Below are positions 7,529 to 15,983 of a stretch of DNA of 21,612 bases, one piece after another. This DNA comes from Bacilli bacterium. Its GTDB lineage: Bacteria; Bacillota_I; Bacilli_A; RF39; UBA660. Position 1 is the first letter of the stretch; the number at the start of each line of letters is the position of its first letter. The DNA lies in the NCBI GenBank assembly GCA_017411235.1, contig JAFPMR010000045.1, positions 1 to 21,612 of the forward strand. The letters run 5' to 3'. The position numbers and the translations under genes are program-made. The notes under the pieces are model-generated. The model ran no database searches. It was not told the DNA's origin and worked only from the letters and a program-made list of their open reading frames with translations.

Positions 7529-9649
7529 ATGGAAGAACAAGATGTTAAAAAGGTTTCAGTTGTTAAAACTGATGATGTCGAAGTAGACGACGAAGAACTT
7601 AGAGATGCTTTAGAAGCAGCTGCTGAAGAAGCTGATGAAGAACTTACTTCTCAAGGTGAGTATTCTAAAGAAACTATTGATAAATTATTAGAGTTTATCA
7701 AAAAAGAAAGAAATATTGGTTTAGTAGCAACTACATTAGGTCTTAATGAATATGAAGTTTTAGGTTTAGTTCATGATTTAAAAGATAGTGGTATGAATAT
7801 CATTGTTAAGAAATACGATGATGGTTTCCATATTTTAAATCTTGGAGATACTATTGATAAAGATGTAAGCACTTATTCTTTCGAAACTGATGATTCTAAT
7901 GAATTCCGATTTGTTGCTATTTCTGATACTAGATTAGGATCTAAATCACAACAATTAACAATCTTAAATGATATATATCGTAAAGCTCAAGAAATGGGTA
8001 TTCACAATGTAATTATTTGTGGTAATATTTCAGCTGGTTTAAAACCAATGACTGATGATTCTAACTTTGTACAAGATTCACAAGCTCAAGTAGATTATAT
8101 TGTTGCTAACTTCCCTAAGTATGAAGGTATTACTACTTACTTTATTTCAGGTAAGTTAGATGATAAACATATTTCTAAGAATAATATCAATTTAGGTATG
8201 AGAGTTGCTCAACAAAGACCTGATATGATTTATTTAGGTGAAGATATTTGTGATATTAAGATAGATAGAGTTAAGATGCAAGTAATGAGTTCTAAATTAG
8301 CTAAGACTTATACTTCATCTTATAGAACTCAACAAACGCTAGATGCATATCGTAGTGAAGATAAACCAGATGTTTTAGTATATGGTGGTTTATTACAAAT
8401 GGAGAAATATTCTTATAGAGATGTTAAGGTTATTTCTGTACCAAGTGTATGTGCTACTGATCAAGAAATGAAAACTAAGAGATATGCTAATACAGTTGGT
8501 GCTTGGTATGTAACTATTAAAACTAATGAAAAAGGTTTATTAGATAGTGTATCTGCAATAGATTCACCATACTATGTTACTAATAAAGAAGACTTTAAAG
8601 GATCTAAAATAAATATTGTTACTGGAGATACTAATAATAAACCAGATTTAGATAATGCTAATGTTGCTGATGCTTTAAGATATTTCAAATTTGTTAGAAA
8701 TGGTATGTCTATAGATGCATATATGGCTAAGTTCAATATTAGTTATAAGAAGTTACAAGGTTTATTATATATTTGGGAATTATGTGGAAAAGAAGTTGAA
8801 TTAGTTCCTAGTGGTAGTGATATAGTATTTAAGAAGAATGTTACTAGAAAAGTATCACTTGATAAATCAAATCCAGATGATTTAATTTATAGTGAAATAC
8901 TAGTTGTTTCTGATACACACTTTGGTAATAATCAACAACAATTACACTTATTAAATGAGTTATATCAAGAAGCTTATAATAGAGGAATTAGAACTGTATT
9001 ACATGTTGGGGATATGACAGATGGTAATTATCCTAATAGACAAGAAAATCCAAGATTACAATTCTTACATAACTTCGATGAACAAGTTGGTTATGTTGTA
9101 GATATGTATCCATATGTTGATGGTATGAAGACATATTATATCTTAGGTAGTCATGATGAAACTCATTATAAGAATGGTGGCGCTACTGTTAATAAATGGG
9201 TTAGTAAATGTCGTGATGACATGGAATTCTTAGGACAAGATACTGGTGCTATTGTAGTTGAAGGAGTTAAATATGTATTAGATCATCCAGGAGGAGGATC
9301 TGCTCAAGCTCTTTCTTATAAACCACAAAAGAGAATTGATATTCTAGAATCTCATAATAAACCAAAAGTATTATTAATTGGTCATTATCATAAGAGTTAT
9401 CATTTCGTATATAGAAATGTTCAATGTTTAGAAGTCCCTGCATTATGTGCTAAGACTCAATTCCAACAAAAACAAGGCTTAGTTAATAGTGTTGGTGGAT
9501 ATTTCTTAAAGGTATGGTCTGATAAGAAAGGTAATATCCAATACTTTGAACCAGAAGAAATTGTTTATGGACCAAAAGACTTCTGGGATGAAGCTGGAAA
9601 AGATAGAAAGAAAGTTAAACAACTTCGTATCGAACATGGTATTTATTAA
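7529..9649 (+). CDS. Tandem HTH-like/metallophosphoesterase protein with a degenerate first phosphoesterase
   Basis: A 706-residue cytoplasmic protein built of two similar units. After an acidic head (1-45), unit 1 has a helical, winged-helix-like segment (about 45-105) and a calcineurin-like fold (about 127-335). Unit 2 repeats this with a helical segment (about 378-440) and a fold at about 455-675. Unit 2 keeps the metallophosphoesterase ligands: D462 and H464 (SDTHFG), D495 (GDMTDG), H542 (GSHDE), H586 (LDHPGGG), and H619/H621 (GHYHK). At the matching places unit 1 reads SDTRLG, GNISAG, GKLDD, VMSSK and GGLLQ, so only D133 of the metal site remains. Unit 1 is therefore a likely pseudoenzyme, regulatory or structural. 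The substrate is unknown; nucleic acid or nucleotide is plausible given the helical domains. A strong GGGGAGGA site sits eight bases upstream, downstream of an attenuator-like hairpin. Confidence 0.9.
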   Translation: MEEQDVKKVSVVKTDDVEVDDEELRDALEAAAEEADEELTSQGEYSKETIDKLLEFIKKERNIGLVATTLGLNEYEVLGLVHDLKDSGMNIIVKKYDDGFHILNLGDTIDKDVSTYSFETDDSNEFRFVAISDTRLGSKSQQLTILNDIYRKAQEMGIHNVIICGNISAGLKPMTDDSNFVQDSQAQVDYIVANFPKYEGITTYFISGKLDDKHISKNNINLGMRVAQQRPDMIYLGEDICDIKIDRVKMQVMSSKLAKTYTSSYRTQQTLDAYRSEDKPDVLVYGGLLQMEKYSYRDVKVISVPSVCATDQEMKTKRYANTVGAWYVTIKTNEKGLLDSVSAIDSPYYVTNKEDFKGSKINIVTGDTNNKPDLDNANVADALRYFKFVRNGMSIDAYMAKFNISYKKLQGLLYIWELCGKEVELVPSGSDIVFKKNVTRKVSLDKSNPDDLIYSEILVVSDTHFGNNQQQLHLLNELYQEAYNRGIRTVLHVGDMTDGNYPNRQENPRLQFLHNFDEQVGYVVDMYPYVDGMKTYYILGSHDETHYKNGGATVNKWVSKCRDDMEFLGQDTGAIVVEGVKYVLDHPGGGSAQALSYKPQKRIDILESHNKPKVLLIGHYHKSYHFVYRNVQCLEVPALCAKTQFQQKQGLVNSVGGYFLKVWSDKKGNIQYFEPEEIVYGPKDFWDEAGKDRKKVKQLRIEHGIY

Positions 9650-9675
9650 AAAAGAACTAAATAGTTCTTTTTTTT
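9648..9675 (+). terminator. Intrinsic terminator
   Basis: An A-run, GAACT, loop AAAT, AGTTC and a T-run, starting at the stop codon of the phosphoesterase gene. Confidence 0.85.
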
Positions 9676-9696
9676 AATGCTCATTTAATCTTTCAT

Positions 9697-9705
9697 TGAT
9701 AATAT
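9697..9705 (+). promoter_or_regulatory. Possible surviving promoter of the deleted VTC gene
   Basis: TGATAATAT resembles the extended -10 boxes elsewhere in the window. It lies just before a strong GGAGGGAG ribosome binding site at 9712-9719. Confidence 0.4.
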
Positions 9706-9723
9706 TTCATCGGAGGGAGAAAA

Positions 9724-9798
9724 ATGGGCAATATTTCAATATTTAAAAGGACAGAACAAAAATATTTATTAGATAAGAAACAATTTGGATTATACTAG
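9724..9798 (+). pseudogene. 5' remnant of a VTC-domain polyphosphate polymerase gene
   Basis: The ATG follows a good GGAGGGAG site, and the 24 codons read MGNISIFKRTEQKYLLDKKQF before running out of frame to a TAG. The IFKRTEQKYLL stretch is the characteristic start of bacterial VTC-like polyphosphate polymerases, normally over 200 residues and including the basic tunnel that binds polyphosphate. Only the extreme N-terminus is left. The frame breaks at about 9784-9790, where sequence homologous to a different gene begins. A functional product is very unlikely. Confidence 0.72.
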
Positions 9799-10006
9799 TG
9801 AATTTGATGATTTATTTAAAGATAATACTACTAAGTGTGATTTAGTTAAAACGAAAACTACTAACTTAGGTTCAATGTTTGAGTTAAAGTATGGAGTTGT
9901 TTTAAAAAATGATATTAATGAGAAAGAATTAATAGATAAAATAAGAACTAGAAATGGTAATTTAAAAGTATCTTTATCTCATGCAATAGAGACTGAAGAA
10001 TTATAA
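9785..10006 (+). pseudogene. 3' remnant of a DUF4956 membrane protein gene
   Basis: The frame gives LDYTSEFDDLFKDNTTKCDL, then TTNLGSMFELKYGV and KELIDKIRTRNGNLKVSLS. This matches the soluble C-terminal tail of DUF4956 proteins, whose N-terminal half is a set of membrane helices. DUF4956 genes commonly lie directly downstream of VTC-type polymerase genes. All membrane segments are missing and there is no proper start codon (TTG without a binding site). The remnant lies one base out of the VTC remnant's frame. Together the two pieces are the ends of a two-gene operon fused by one internal deletion. The reading frame itself is still clean, which suggests the loss is fairly recent. Confidence 0.75.
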
Positions 10007-10011
10007 TTAAT

Positions 10012-10044
10012 AAGAGATTGTAAAGGGATTTTAATCTCTTTTTT
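10012..10044 (+). terminator. Intrinsic terminator of the former VTC/DUF4956 operon
   Basis: AAGAGATT pairs with AATCTCTT across a 13-base loop, followed by a T-run. Confidence 0.8.
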
Positions 10045-10061
10045 ATTTTCTATATTATATG

Positions 10062-10070
10062 TGTTATATT
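10062..10070 (+). promoter_or_regulatory. Extended -10 promoter (TGTTATATT)
   Basis: TG, one base, then TATATT, 22 bases before the start codon at 10092. Confidence 0.65.
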
Positions 10071-10091
10071 TATAGTAGAGAGGTGTTAGTA

Positions 10092-11303
10092 ATGGACGAT
10101 AAGAACAAAGAAATTATTGACTTTTCTAATCAACCGTTGGGCTTGATGGCTCAAGAAGGTGCACAGATTGAAAAGAAGATGGACGATGAATATCGAAAGA
10201 ATGAAGCTGCTAGAAATAATGCAGGGACTCAAGATAATCCTTTCGCTGATGTAACATTTGGTAAAAAAGAAGAAAAACCAACAGTTATAATGACTGTTAC
10301 GGATTCTAATCAAGTTCCAAATGAACAACCGCCAGTTGAGACTGTTCCTACTACACCTGTTTTAGAGCCGACTACACCTGTGACTAATCCAACACCTACT
10401 CCAGAGCCACCGGTTGAGGAACCAACTGCTCCTAAAGCAATTACTGAGGAAGAGAGAAAACAACAAATTCTTAATGAATTAGTTCAAGGCAGTAGTGCTA
10501 AGGGAGATGTAATAAGTAACGGTCAAGGTGATCAACCTGGTAGTTGGGGAATTATGGTGTTCTTGATCTTAATTGGTGTTGTTGCAGTTGCTGCATTCTT
10601 ATTTAAATCTGGTAAACTAGATTCTTTACTAGGTAAAAGTGACGAAGATACTAACACTCAAGAAGTAAGTGAACCTAAAAAAGAAGAAGAACAACAACCA
10701 GTTGAAGAGAAACCTGCTCAACCGATTGATATTAAAAACTGTGATGTAAAAGAAACTATATATATTTCTGCTGGTGATACATTATCAACTACAGCACAAG
10801 GTACTCTTGATCTAGAAAATAGAAAAGGAAAATTTATTGTTACTGTTAGTTATAATGGTTTAATGTCTCATAATATTGATGAGTATTGTGATTATAATAC
10901 TGGTTATTGTTATTATGAAGATTTTGAAAAAGCAAATGTATGGCATAAAGAGGCAATAGATACTAAATTCTTAGGGCCTTATGAAACATATGATTTTGTA
11001 ATGATGTTAGGTACTCCAGATTCAATTAATAAGAATACTTATACAATGGAAATACAAATTAGTGATATGTTTAAAATGGTTGAGAATAATGATTATGTTA
11101 ATACTAAAAAGGTTAATAATGGTTTAATTAAAATAGAATACGTTATGGATAACAGCATTCTTAAAAGAATTAAGTTTAATCTAACAGATGTTTATAATGA
11201 TAAAACTGTTAAGCAAGCTATACTTGTTAAAGAGTTTTCAAATATTAATAAAAAGACTGAGTCAATTACGATACCTGAAGATGTTATTAATAAAGCCAAG
11301 TAA
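10092..11303 (+). CDS. Single-pass membrane protein with Pro-rich cytoplasmic region
   Basis: A protein of 403 residues, not recognised. I chose ATG 10092 because it has AGAGGTG at 10079-10085; the upstream ATG at 10059 overlaps the -10 box and has no binding site. Order: a polar N-terminus (1-60), a Pro/Thr/Glu-rich linker (about 73-125), one membrane helix at about 151-172, an acidic juxtamembrane spacer (about 180-212) and an extracytoplasmic domain of about 190 residues. The exported domain contains C217 and a close pair, C266 and C273, in EYCDYNTGYCYYE. With no signal peptidase site near the helix it is probably a type II-like anchored protein with its N-terminus inside. It has its own promoter and terminator and lies between the VTC scar and uvrB. 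Function unknown. Confidence 0.85.
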   Translation: MDDKNKEIIDFSNQPLGLMAQEGAQIEKKMDDEYRKNEAARNNAGTQDNPFADVTFGKKEEKPTVIMTVTDSNQVPNEQPPVETVPTTPVLEPTTPVTNPTPTPEPPVEEPTAPKAITEEERKQQILNELVQGSSAKGDVISNGQGDQPGSWGIMVFLILIGVVAVAAFLFKSGKLDSLLGKSDEDTNTQEVSEPKKEEEQQPVEEKPAQPIDIKNCDVKETIYISAGDTLSTTAQGTLDLENRKGKFIVTVSYNGLMSHNIDEYCDYNTGYCYYEDFEKANVWHKEAIDTKFLGPYETYDFVMMLGTPDSINKNTYTMEIQISDMFKMVENNDYVNTKKVNNGLIKIEYVMDNSILKRIKFNLTDVYNDKTVKQAILVKEFSNINKKTESITIPEDVINKAK

Positions 11304-11330
11304 AAAAGCTGATGATAAGTCAGTTTTTTT
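11303..11330 (+). terminator. Intrinsic terminator
   Basis: An A-run with CTGA pairs with TCAG and a T-run across a seven-base loop. It starts at the stop codon. Confidence 0.8.
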
Positions 11331-11341
11331 ATTGGCGTTTA

Positions 11342-11350
11342 TGATATAAT
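11342..11350 (+). promoter_or_regulatory. Extended -10 promoter of uvrB (TGATATAAT)
   Basis: A perfect extended -10 box twelve bases after the previous U-tract. I see no GAAC-N4-GTTC damage-response box around it. Confidence 0.75.
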
Positions 11351-11377
11351 AATTTCGGTTTAGAAAAGAGGTGCTCT

Positions 11378-13336
11378 ATGTTTGAATTAGTGTCTAATTA
11401 TGAACCTTCAGGCGATCAACCAAAAGCTATTAAAGAATTAGTAGAAGGATTAAATGAAGGTAAACATGAACAAGTATTATTAGGAGCTACTGGTACAGGT
11501 AAAACTTTTACTATTGCTAATGTTATTAAAGAAGTTAATCGACCTACTTTAGTACTTGCTCATAATAAAACTTTAGCAGGTCAATTATATAGTGAGTTTA
11601 AAGAACTATTTCCTAATAACCATGTTGAATATTTTGTTTCATATTATGATTATTATCAACCAGAAGCATATGTACCTCAAAGTGATACTTATATTGAAAA
11701 AGATGCTAGTATCAATGACGAAATAGATGAATTACGTCATAGTGCTACTAGTGCTTTAATTAATTATAGAGATGTTATAGTAGTAGCATCTGTTTCTTGT
11801 ATATATGGTATTGGTGATAAAGAAGAATACGAGAAGATGATGTTAACTGTTAACGTAGGAGATACGATTAATAGAAATGAAATCTTAAATAAGTTAGTAG
11901 ATATGACTTATGAAAGAAGTGATTTAGATTTTCATAGAGGTACTTTTAGAGTTAGAGGAGATTCTATTGATATTATTCCTGTTAATGAAAAGAGTTATGG
12001 TATTAAAATAGAATTATTTGGTGATGAAGTAGATAGAATAGTTACTTTTGATCCATTAACAGGTGTTATCATTGAAAGTAAAAAAACTATTAGTATATTC
12101 CCGGCTTCACACTTCGTTACTGGTTCTGATAAGATGAAAATTGCTATTGAAAGAATTGAGAAAGAACTAGAAGAGAGATTAGAAGAATTACATAGTCAAA
12201 ATAAATTATTAGAAGAACAAAGACTTCGCGAAAGAACTAATTATGATTTAGAGATGTTAAAAGAAACAGGATTCTGTTCTGGTATAGAAAACTATTCTAG
12301 ACATTTAGCATTAAGAGGTCCTGGTGAAACTCCTTGTTGTTTAATGGATTTCTTTCCAGAAGACTTTTTATTAGTAGTAGATGAATCTCACGTAACACTT
12401 CCTCAAGTAAGAGGTATGTATAATGGAGACAGAATGCGTAAGCAAACATTAGTTGATTACGGATTTAGATTACCTAGTGCTTTAGATAATAGACCACTTA
12501 AGTATGATGAGTTTAATAGTAAGATTAATCAAGCTATATATATTAGTGCTACTCCTGGTGATTATGAGTTAGAACAAGTTAATCAACAATGTGTTGAACA
12601 AATTATTAGACCTACTGGTTTATTGGATCCTACTGTTGAGGTTAGAGAAACTAAAGGCCAGATTGATGACATCATTAATGAAATTGATAGAGTTAAGAAT
12701 AATGGTGAAAGAGTATTAATTACTACTTTAACTATTCGTATGGCTGAAGAGTTAACTAACTATCTAAAAGATGTTGGAATTAAAGTTGCTTATCTACATA
12801 GTGAAGTTAAGACTTTAGATAGACTTCGTATTATTCAAGAATTAAGAATGGGTAAATACGATGTCTTAGTGGGTATTAATCTTTTAAGAGAAGGTTTAGA
12901 TATTCCAGAAGTTAGTTTAATCTGTATCATGGATGCTGATAAGCAAGGATTCTTAAGAAATAGTAGAAGTTTAATTCAAACTATTGGTAGAGCAGCAAGA
13001 AACTCTAATGGACATGTTATTATGTATGCTGATTCTATTAGTGAAGGTATGGATATAGCTATTAAAGAAACTAAGAGAAGACGTACTATTCAAGAAGCAT
13101 ATAATGAAGAACATGGTATTGTACCAAAAACTATTATTAAGGAAATAAGAGAAGTAGTAAGTAATGTAGTAGATGAGAAGACAGGAGAAGTTAAGTCTCA
13201 AGAGAAGATGAGTCCTAAAGAAAAACGTGACTTGATGATTAAGATAGAGAACGAAATGAAGGAAGCTGCTAAGAAACTTGACTTTGAGAAGGCTATGGAA
13301 TTACGTGATATCTTATTTGAATTAAAGAGTGAATAA
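11378..13336 (+). CDS. uvrB: UvrABC excinuclease subunit B
   Basis: The damage-verifying helicase-like subunit of nucleotide excision repair. It is loaded onto DNA by UvrA and then recruits UvrC for incision. It has 652 residues, normal for the family. Walker A is GATGTGKT at 36-43. The beta-hairpin that clamps one DNA strand has the aromatic cluster [10 protein letters not shown] at about 89-98. Walker B and the DE-box are VVDESHV at about 333-339. Helicase motif VI appears as QTIGRAARN. The C-terminal UVR motif that contacts UvrC is at about 615-650 ([27 protein letters not shown]). The start follows AGAGGTG. It is monocistronic here; uvrA lies about 6 kb further on in another unit instead of next to it as in many Firmicutes. 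Confidence 0.98.
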   Translation: MFELVSNYEPSGDQPKAIKELVEGLNEGKHEQVLLGATGTGKTFTIANVIKEVNRPTLVLAHNKTLAGQLYSEFKELFPNNHVEYFVSYYDYYQPEAYVPQSDTYIEKDASINDEIDELRHSATSALINYRDVIVVASVSCIYGIGDKEEYEKMMLTVNVGDTINRNEILNKLVDMTYERSDLDFHRGTFRVRGDSIDIIPVNEKSYGIKIELFGDEVDRIVTFDPLTGVIIESKKTISIFPASHFVTGSDKMKIAIERIEKELEERLEELHSQNKLLEEQRLRERTNYDLEMLKETGFCSGIENYSRHLALRGPGETPCCLMDFFPEDFLLVVDESHVTLPQVRGMYNGDRMRKQTLVDYGFRLPSALDNRPLKYDEFNSKINQAIYISATPGDYELEQVNQQCVEQIIRPTGLLDPTVEVRETKGQIDDIINEIDRVKNNGERVLITTLTIRMAEELTNYLKDVGIKVAYLHSEVKTLDRLRIIQELRMGKYDVLVGINLLREGLDIPEVSLICIMDADKQGFLRNSRSLIQTIGRAARNSNGHVIMYADSISEGMDIAIKETKRRRTIQEAYNEEHGIVPKTIIKEIREVVSNVVDEKTGEVKSQEKMSPKEKRDLMIKIENEMKEAAKKLDFEKAMELRDILFELKSE

Positions 13337-13364
13337 AAAAAAGAACTAATTTAGTTCTTTTTTT
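13335..13364. terminator. Bidirectional terminator between uvrB and the convergent gene
   Basis: An A-run, GAACTA, loop ATT, TAGTTC and a T-run. It is symmetric, so it can end transcription from both sides. The minus-strand stop codon touches its edge. Confidence 0.85.
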
Positions 13365-14238
13365 ATAAGTCATTAATATCAATATAATTATCTTTGTGAA
13401 TACTTTTGTTATTTTTATCTTTGCAACTGTCGAAATTTCCTTCTTTATCAGCGCAGTAGTAAAGTGTATATTCTTTTTCAAAATCTTTTTTAATATTTTT
13501 GAGTTCTTCTAAAGATTTTGAATAATCGCTATCTATTAAGTATCGACTATTTTCTAGTTCTTTAACGTCATATAATCGATCGATTATAATACCGTGATAA
13601 TATTTTATATTAGATTCTTCACTATCTTCTTTTTCAATTAATAAGAATAGGAAATATTTTCCTTCGTCGTATTGTGTGTATAGATAGTTATCTTCTTTTT
13701 CTAATATTATTCGACCCGTATCATCAGGCATTGTGTTGTTTGATTCATCTATGGTAAACAAAGTGCTTTGGATAAAGAATCCTTTTTTATAGTTAACAAG
13801 TCCAAAATTGAATTGGTCATAATAATACTTCGTATGTTCATTAATTTCTGTTGTATGTTCCAAGTGTTTTACATTCGTTGGTTTTTCTTTTAGTGTATTA
13901 TACTCAAGAACAAATCTTGTTCCTGTTATTGTACGCATTGGAACTTCTAAATAATATTTTTCCTCATCTTTCTTTTCTTCTTTTTTTTTGGAATGCTCAT
14001 CTATTTGACTTTGAACCATTTTATTTCTTTTATCCATAAAGAATGAATTAGATTTGTTTAATAAATAATTACCAAGTAATATTGCACCAATTATAAAGGG
14101 AATTGCTAATAAATATAGTAAAGCTTGTTTATTAGATTTTGGTTTTTCTGGTTTATTGTTATTAACTGGTGGAAGTGGTTCTGGATTGTATGGTTCTGGT
14201 TGAGGAATTTGATTATCTCCTATGTTAATATTTCTCAT
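13363..14238 (-). CDS. Single-pass membrane protein with Pro/Asn-rich N-terminus
   Basis: A protein of 291 residues, not recognised. I chose the ATG at 14238: the longer frame's GTG at 14247 is part of the AGAGAGTGAT ribosome binding site. The N-terminus (1-37) is rich in Pro, Asn and Glu and should be cytoplasmic. One membrane helix at about 39-60 follows, then a highly charged Lys/Glu stalk (about 68-92) and an extracytoplasmic domain of about 195 residues. Near its end this domain has a cysteine pair in YYCADKEGNFDSCKD. Topology resembles that of the protein at 10092, but I see no clear sequence similarity. It converges on uvrB and shares a bidirectional terminator with it. It is divergent from the pyrophosphatase gene, with the two promoters only about 20 bases apart. 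Function unknown. Confidence 0.82.
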   Translation of the reverse strand: MRNINIGDNQIPQPEPYNPEPLPPVNNNKPEKPKSNKQALLYLLAIPFIIGAILLGNYLLNKSNSFFMDKRNKMVQSQIDEHSKKKEEKKDEEKYYLEVPMRTITGTRFVLEYNTLKEKPTNVKHLEHTTEINEHTKYYYDQFNFGLVNYKKGFFIQSTLFTIDESNNTMPDDTGRIILEKEDNYLYTQYDEGKYFLFLLIEKEDSEESNIKYYHGIIIDRLYDVKELENSRYLIDSDYSKSLEELKNIKKDFEKEYTLYYCADKEGNFDSCKDKNNKSIHKDNYIDINDL

Positions 14239-14262
14239 ATATATCACTCTCTATTCTTTTTT

Positions 14263-14271
14263 ATTATATCA
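14263..14271 (-). promoter_or_regulatory. Extended -10 promoter, minus strand (TGATATAAT)
   Basis: Read on the minus strand this is a perfect extended -10 element, upstream of the gene starting at 14238. It is back to back with the promoter at 14288. Confidence 0.72.
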
Positions 14272-14287
14272 AATTGGTAAACATTTG

Positions 14288-14296
14288 TGATATACT
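14288..14296 (+). promoter_or_regulatory. Extended -10 promoter of the pyrophosphatase gene (TGATATACT)
   Basis: TG, A, then TATACT, 23 bases before the start codon. The divergent minus-strand -10 lies so close that the two polymerases would compete. Confidence 0.65.
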
Positions 14297-14319
14297 TATG
14301 TAGAATAAGGGGTGAACAT

Positions 14320-15942
14320 ATGCAAACTACTTACATTTTTGGTCATAAAGTTCCTGATACTGATACAGTTTGTGCTAGTATTGCACTTTCTTATTTAAAG
14401 AATAAACAAGGTCTTAAATGTGAACCACGTGTTTTAGGAAGTATTAACAAAGAAAGTAAATTTGTTTTAGATTATTTCGGATTCAAAGAACCCGAATTTT
14501 TGAATGATGTAAAAGTTCAAATTAGAAATATGCATTATAACAAAGAAGCTATGGTAGAAGAACATGAATCTATTTATCATACATATAAAACTATCATGGA
14601 AATGGGTGTTACTGGTTTACCATTAGTTAATAAGAATAGAAAACTAACTGGGTATATTAATGTAAAAGAGATTTCTAAATATTTAATAGATGGAGATATT
14701 ACATATTTAAAAACTTCATATGAAAATATTCTATCTTCTTTGGGTGCTATTGAAGTATTAAGATTTGATGAAGAATTAGAAGGTACTATCTTAGCTGCTG
14801 CTTATAAGAGTGAAACATTCTTAAGTAGAGTTCAATTAAAACCAGATAATATCTTAATTGTTGGAGATAGATATAAGATACAAGAATATGCTATTAATTC
14901 TGGTGTTAAGTTAATTCTATTAGTTAATAATGTAAGATTACCTGATACTCTACTTGAGTTAGCAAAAGAAAAGCGAGTTAATGTAATAACTATTCCTATG
15001 GGTACTTTTAAAGCTGCTAATATGATTAAGTTGTGTAATTATGTTAAGTTAGTAAATATTACTGGAGAACCTGTAACATTTACTACTAGTGATTATCGTG
15101 ATGATTTTATTGATGTTAGTTCTAAGTTGGGTCATACTAACTATCCAATTATTAATAAAAAAGGTATTTGCCAAGGTATGTTAAGATTGGTAGATGCTAA
15201 TAACTTTGAAAGAAAACAAGTTATTATGGTAGATCATAATCAACCTAGTCAAAGTGTTGATGGTATTGATGAAGCTAATATATTAGAAGTAATAGATCAT
15301 CATAATTTAGGAACATTAGGTACTAATATACCTATTAGTTTTAGAAGTATGCCAGTAGGTTGTACTTGTACTATTATTTATAGATTATTTAGAGAAGCTC
15401 ATGAAGAGATACCTCCTAATATAGCTGGTATTATGTTATCTTCTATCTTATCTGATACTTTATTATTTAAGTCACCAACTACAACTCCATTAGATGTTGA
15501 AGTTGGAAATAAACTGGCTGAAATAGCAGGTATTAATATAGAAGAATTTGGTAAGCAAATGTTTAAAGCTGCTAGTAGTGTTGCTGGATTATCTGTTGAT
15601 GATATTATTCATTATGATATGAAGACATTCAATTTTGATAATTCTACATTGGCTATTGGACAAGTTATTACTTTAGATTTTGAAGATATTCACAGTCGTA
15701 GTAATGAATTAATAGAAGAATTAAATAAGATGTGTGCTTATGGGAATTATAAGGTAGCATTATTATTTATTACTGATATTATTAATAATGGTTCTTATTT
15801 ATACTATAACGAAGATAGTAAAGATCTATTAAAAGAAGCTTATGGTTTAGATGAGATAGAACAAGGAGTATATATGGACGGAGTTGTTTCTCGTAAGAAA
15901 CAAATGTTACCTCCTTTACTTGAATTAGATGAAAGAAGATAA
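14320..15942 (+). CDS. ppaC: Family II (Mn-dependent) inorganic pyrophosphatase with CBS and DRTGG domains
   Basis: Hydrolyses pyrophosphate to two phosphates, pulling biosynthetic reactions forward. It has 540 residues, the size of the regulated CBS form. The start is the ATG with AAGGGGTGA just upstream; an earlier ATG at 14287 lies within the promoter. The DHH catalytic domain is split: the N-terminal part carries GHKVPDTDT (H9, D13, D15), and it resumes at about 300 with MVDHNQPSQ (D305) and IDHHNLG (D326, H327, H328). Between them lie CBS 1 (about 69-125), a DRTGG segment (about 140-245) and CBS 2 (about 247-298), which in this family bind adenine nucleotides (AMP/ADP inhibit, ATP activates; DRTGG forms also bind Ap4A). 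The DHHA2 domain ends with SRKKQ at 524-528, which binds substrate. All key residues are present. Confidence 0.96.
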   Translation: MQTTYIFGHKVPDTDTVCASIALSYLKNKQGLKCEPRVLGSINKESKFVLDYFGFKEPEFLNDVKVQIRNMHYNKEAMVEEHESIYHTYKTIMEMGVTGLPLVNKNRKLTGYINVKEISKYLIDGDITYLKTSYENILSSLGAIEVLRFDEELEGTILAAAYKSETFLSRVQLKPDNILIVGDRYKIQEYAINSGVKLILLVNNVRLPDTLLELAKEKRVNVITIPMGTFKAANMIKLCNYVKLVNITGEPVTFTTSDYRDDFIDVSSKLGHTNYPIINKKGICQGMLRLVDANNFERKQVIMVDHNQPSQSVDGIDEANILEVIDHHNLGTLGTNIPISFRSMPVGCTCTIIYRLFREAHEEIPPNIAGIMLSSILSDTLLFKSPTTTPLDVEVGNKLAEIAGINIEEFGKQMFKAASSVAGLSVDDIIHYDMKTFNFDNSTLAIGQVITLDFEDIHSRSNELIEELNKMCAYGNYKVALLFITDIINNGSYLYYNEDSKDLLKEAYGLDEIEQGVYMDGVVSRKKQMLPPLLELDERR

Positions 15943-15957
15943 TAATCTTCTTTTTTT
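15934..15957 (+). terminator. Intrinsic terminator with the stop codon at the loop
   Basis: AGAAGAT, loop AATA, ATCTTCT and a T-run. The 5' arm codes for the final two arginines and the TAA stop enters the loop. Confidence 0.85.
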
Positions 15958-15958
15958 A

Positions 15959-15967
15959 TGGTAAAAT
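15959..15967 (+). promoter_or_regulatory. Extended -10 promoter (TGGTAAAAT)
   Basis: It begins two bases after the previous U-tract, so the terminator occupies the -35 position. AGGTGAT at 15974-15980 follows, giving a leader of only about ten bases. Confidence 0.6.
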
Positions 15968-15983
15968 AAATTTAGGTGATAAC

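Noticed and set aside
9724..10006. Programmed frameshift joining the VTC and DUF4956 frames
   Set aside because: There is no slippery heptamer or stimulatory structure, and a fused product would lack all catalytic and membrane parts of both proteins. A deletion explains it better.
10086..10328. Minus-strand frame of 80 codons opposite the 403-residue protein
   Set aside because: Its composition (Phe, Ile, Ser-rich) is typical of the antisense of AT-rich coding sequence. The same applies to the minus-strand frames at 6148, 12971, 16037 and 20878.
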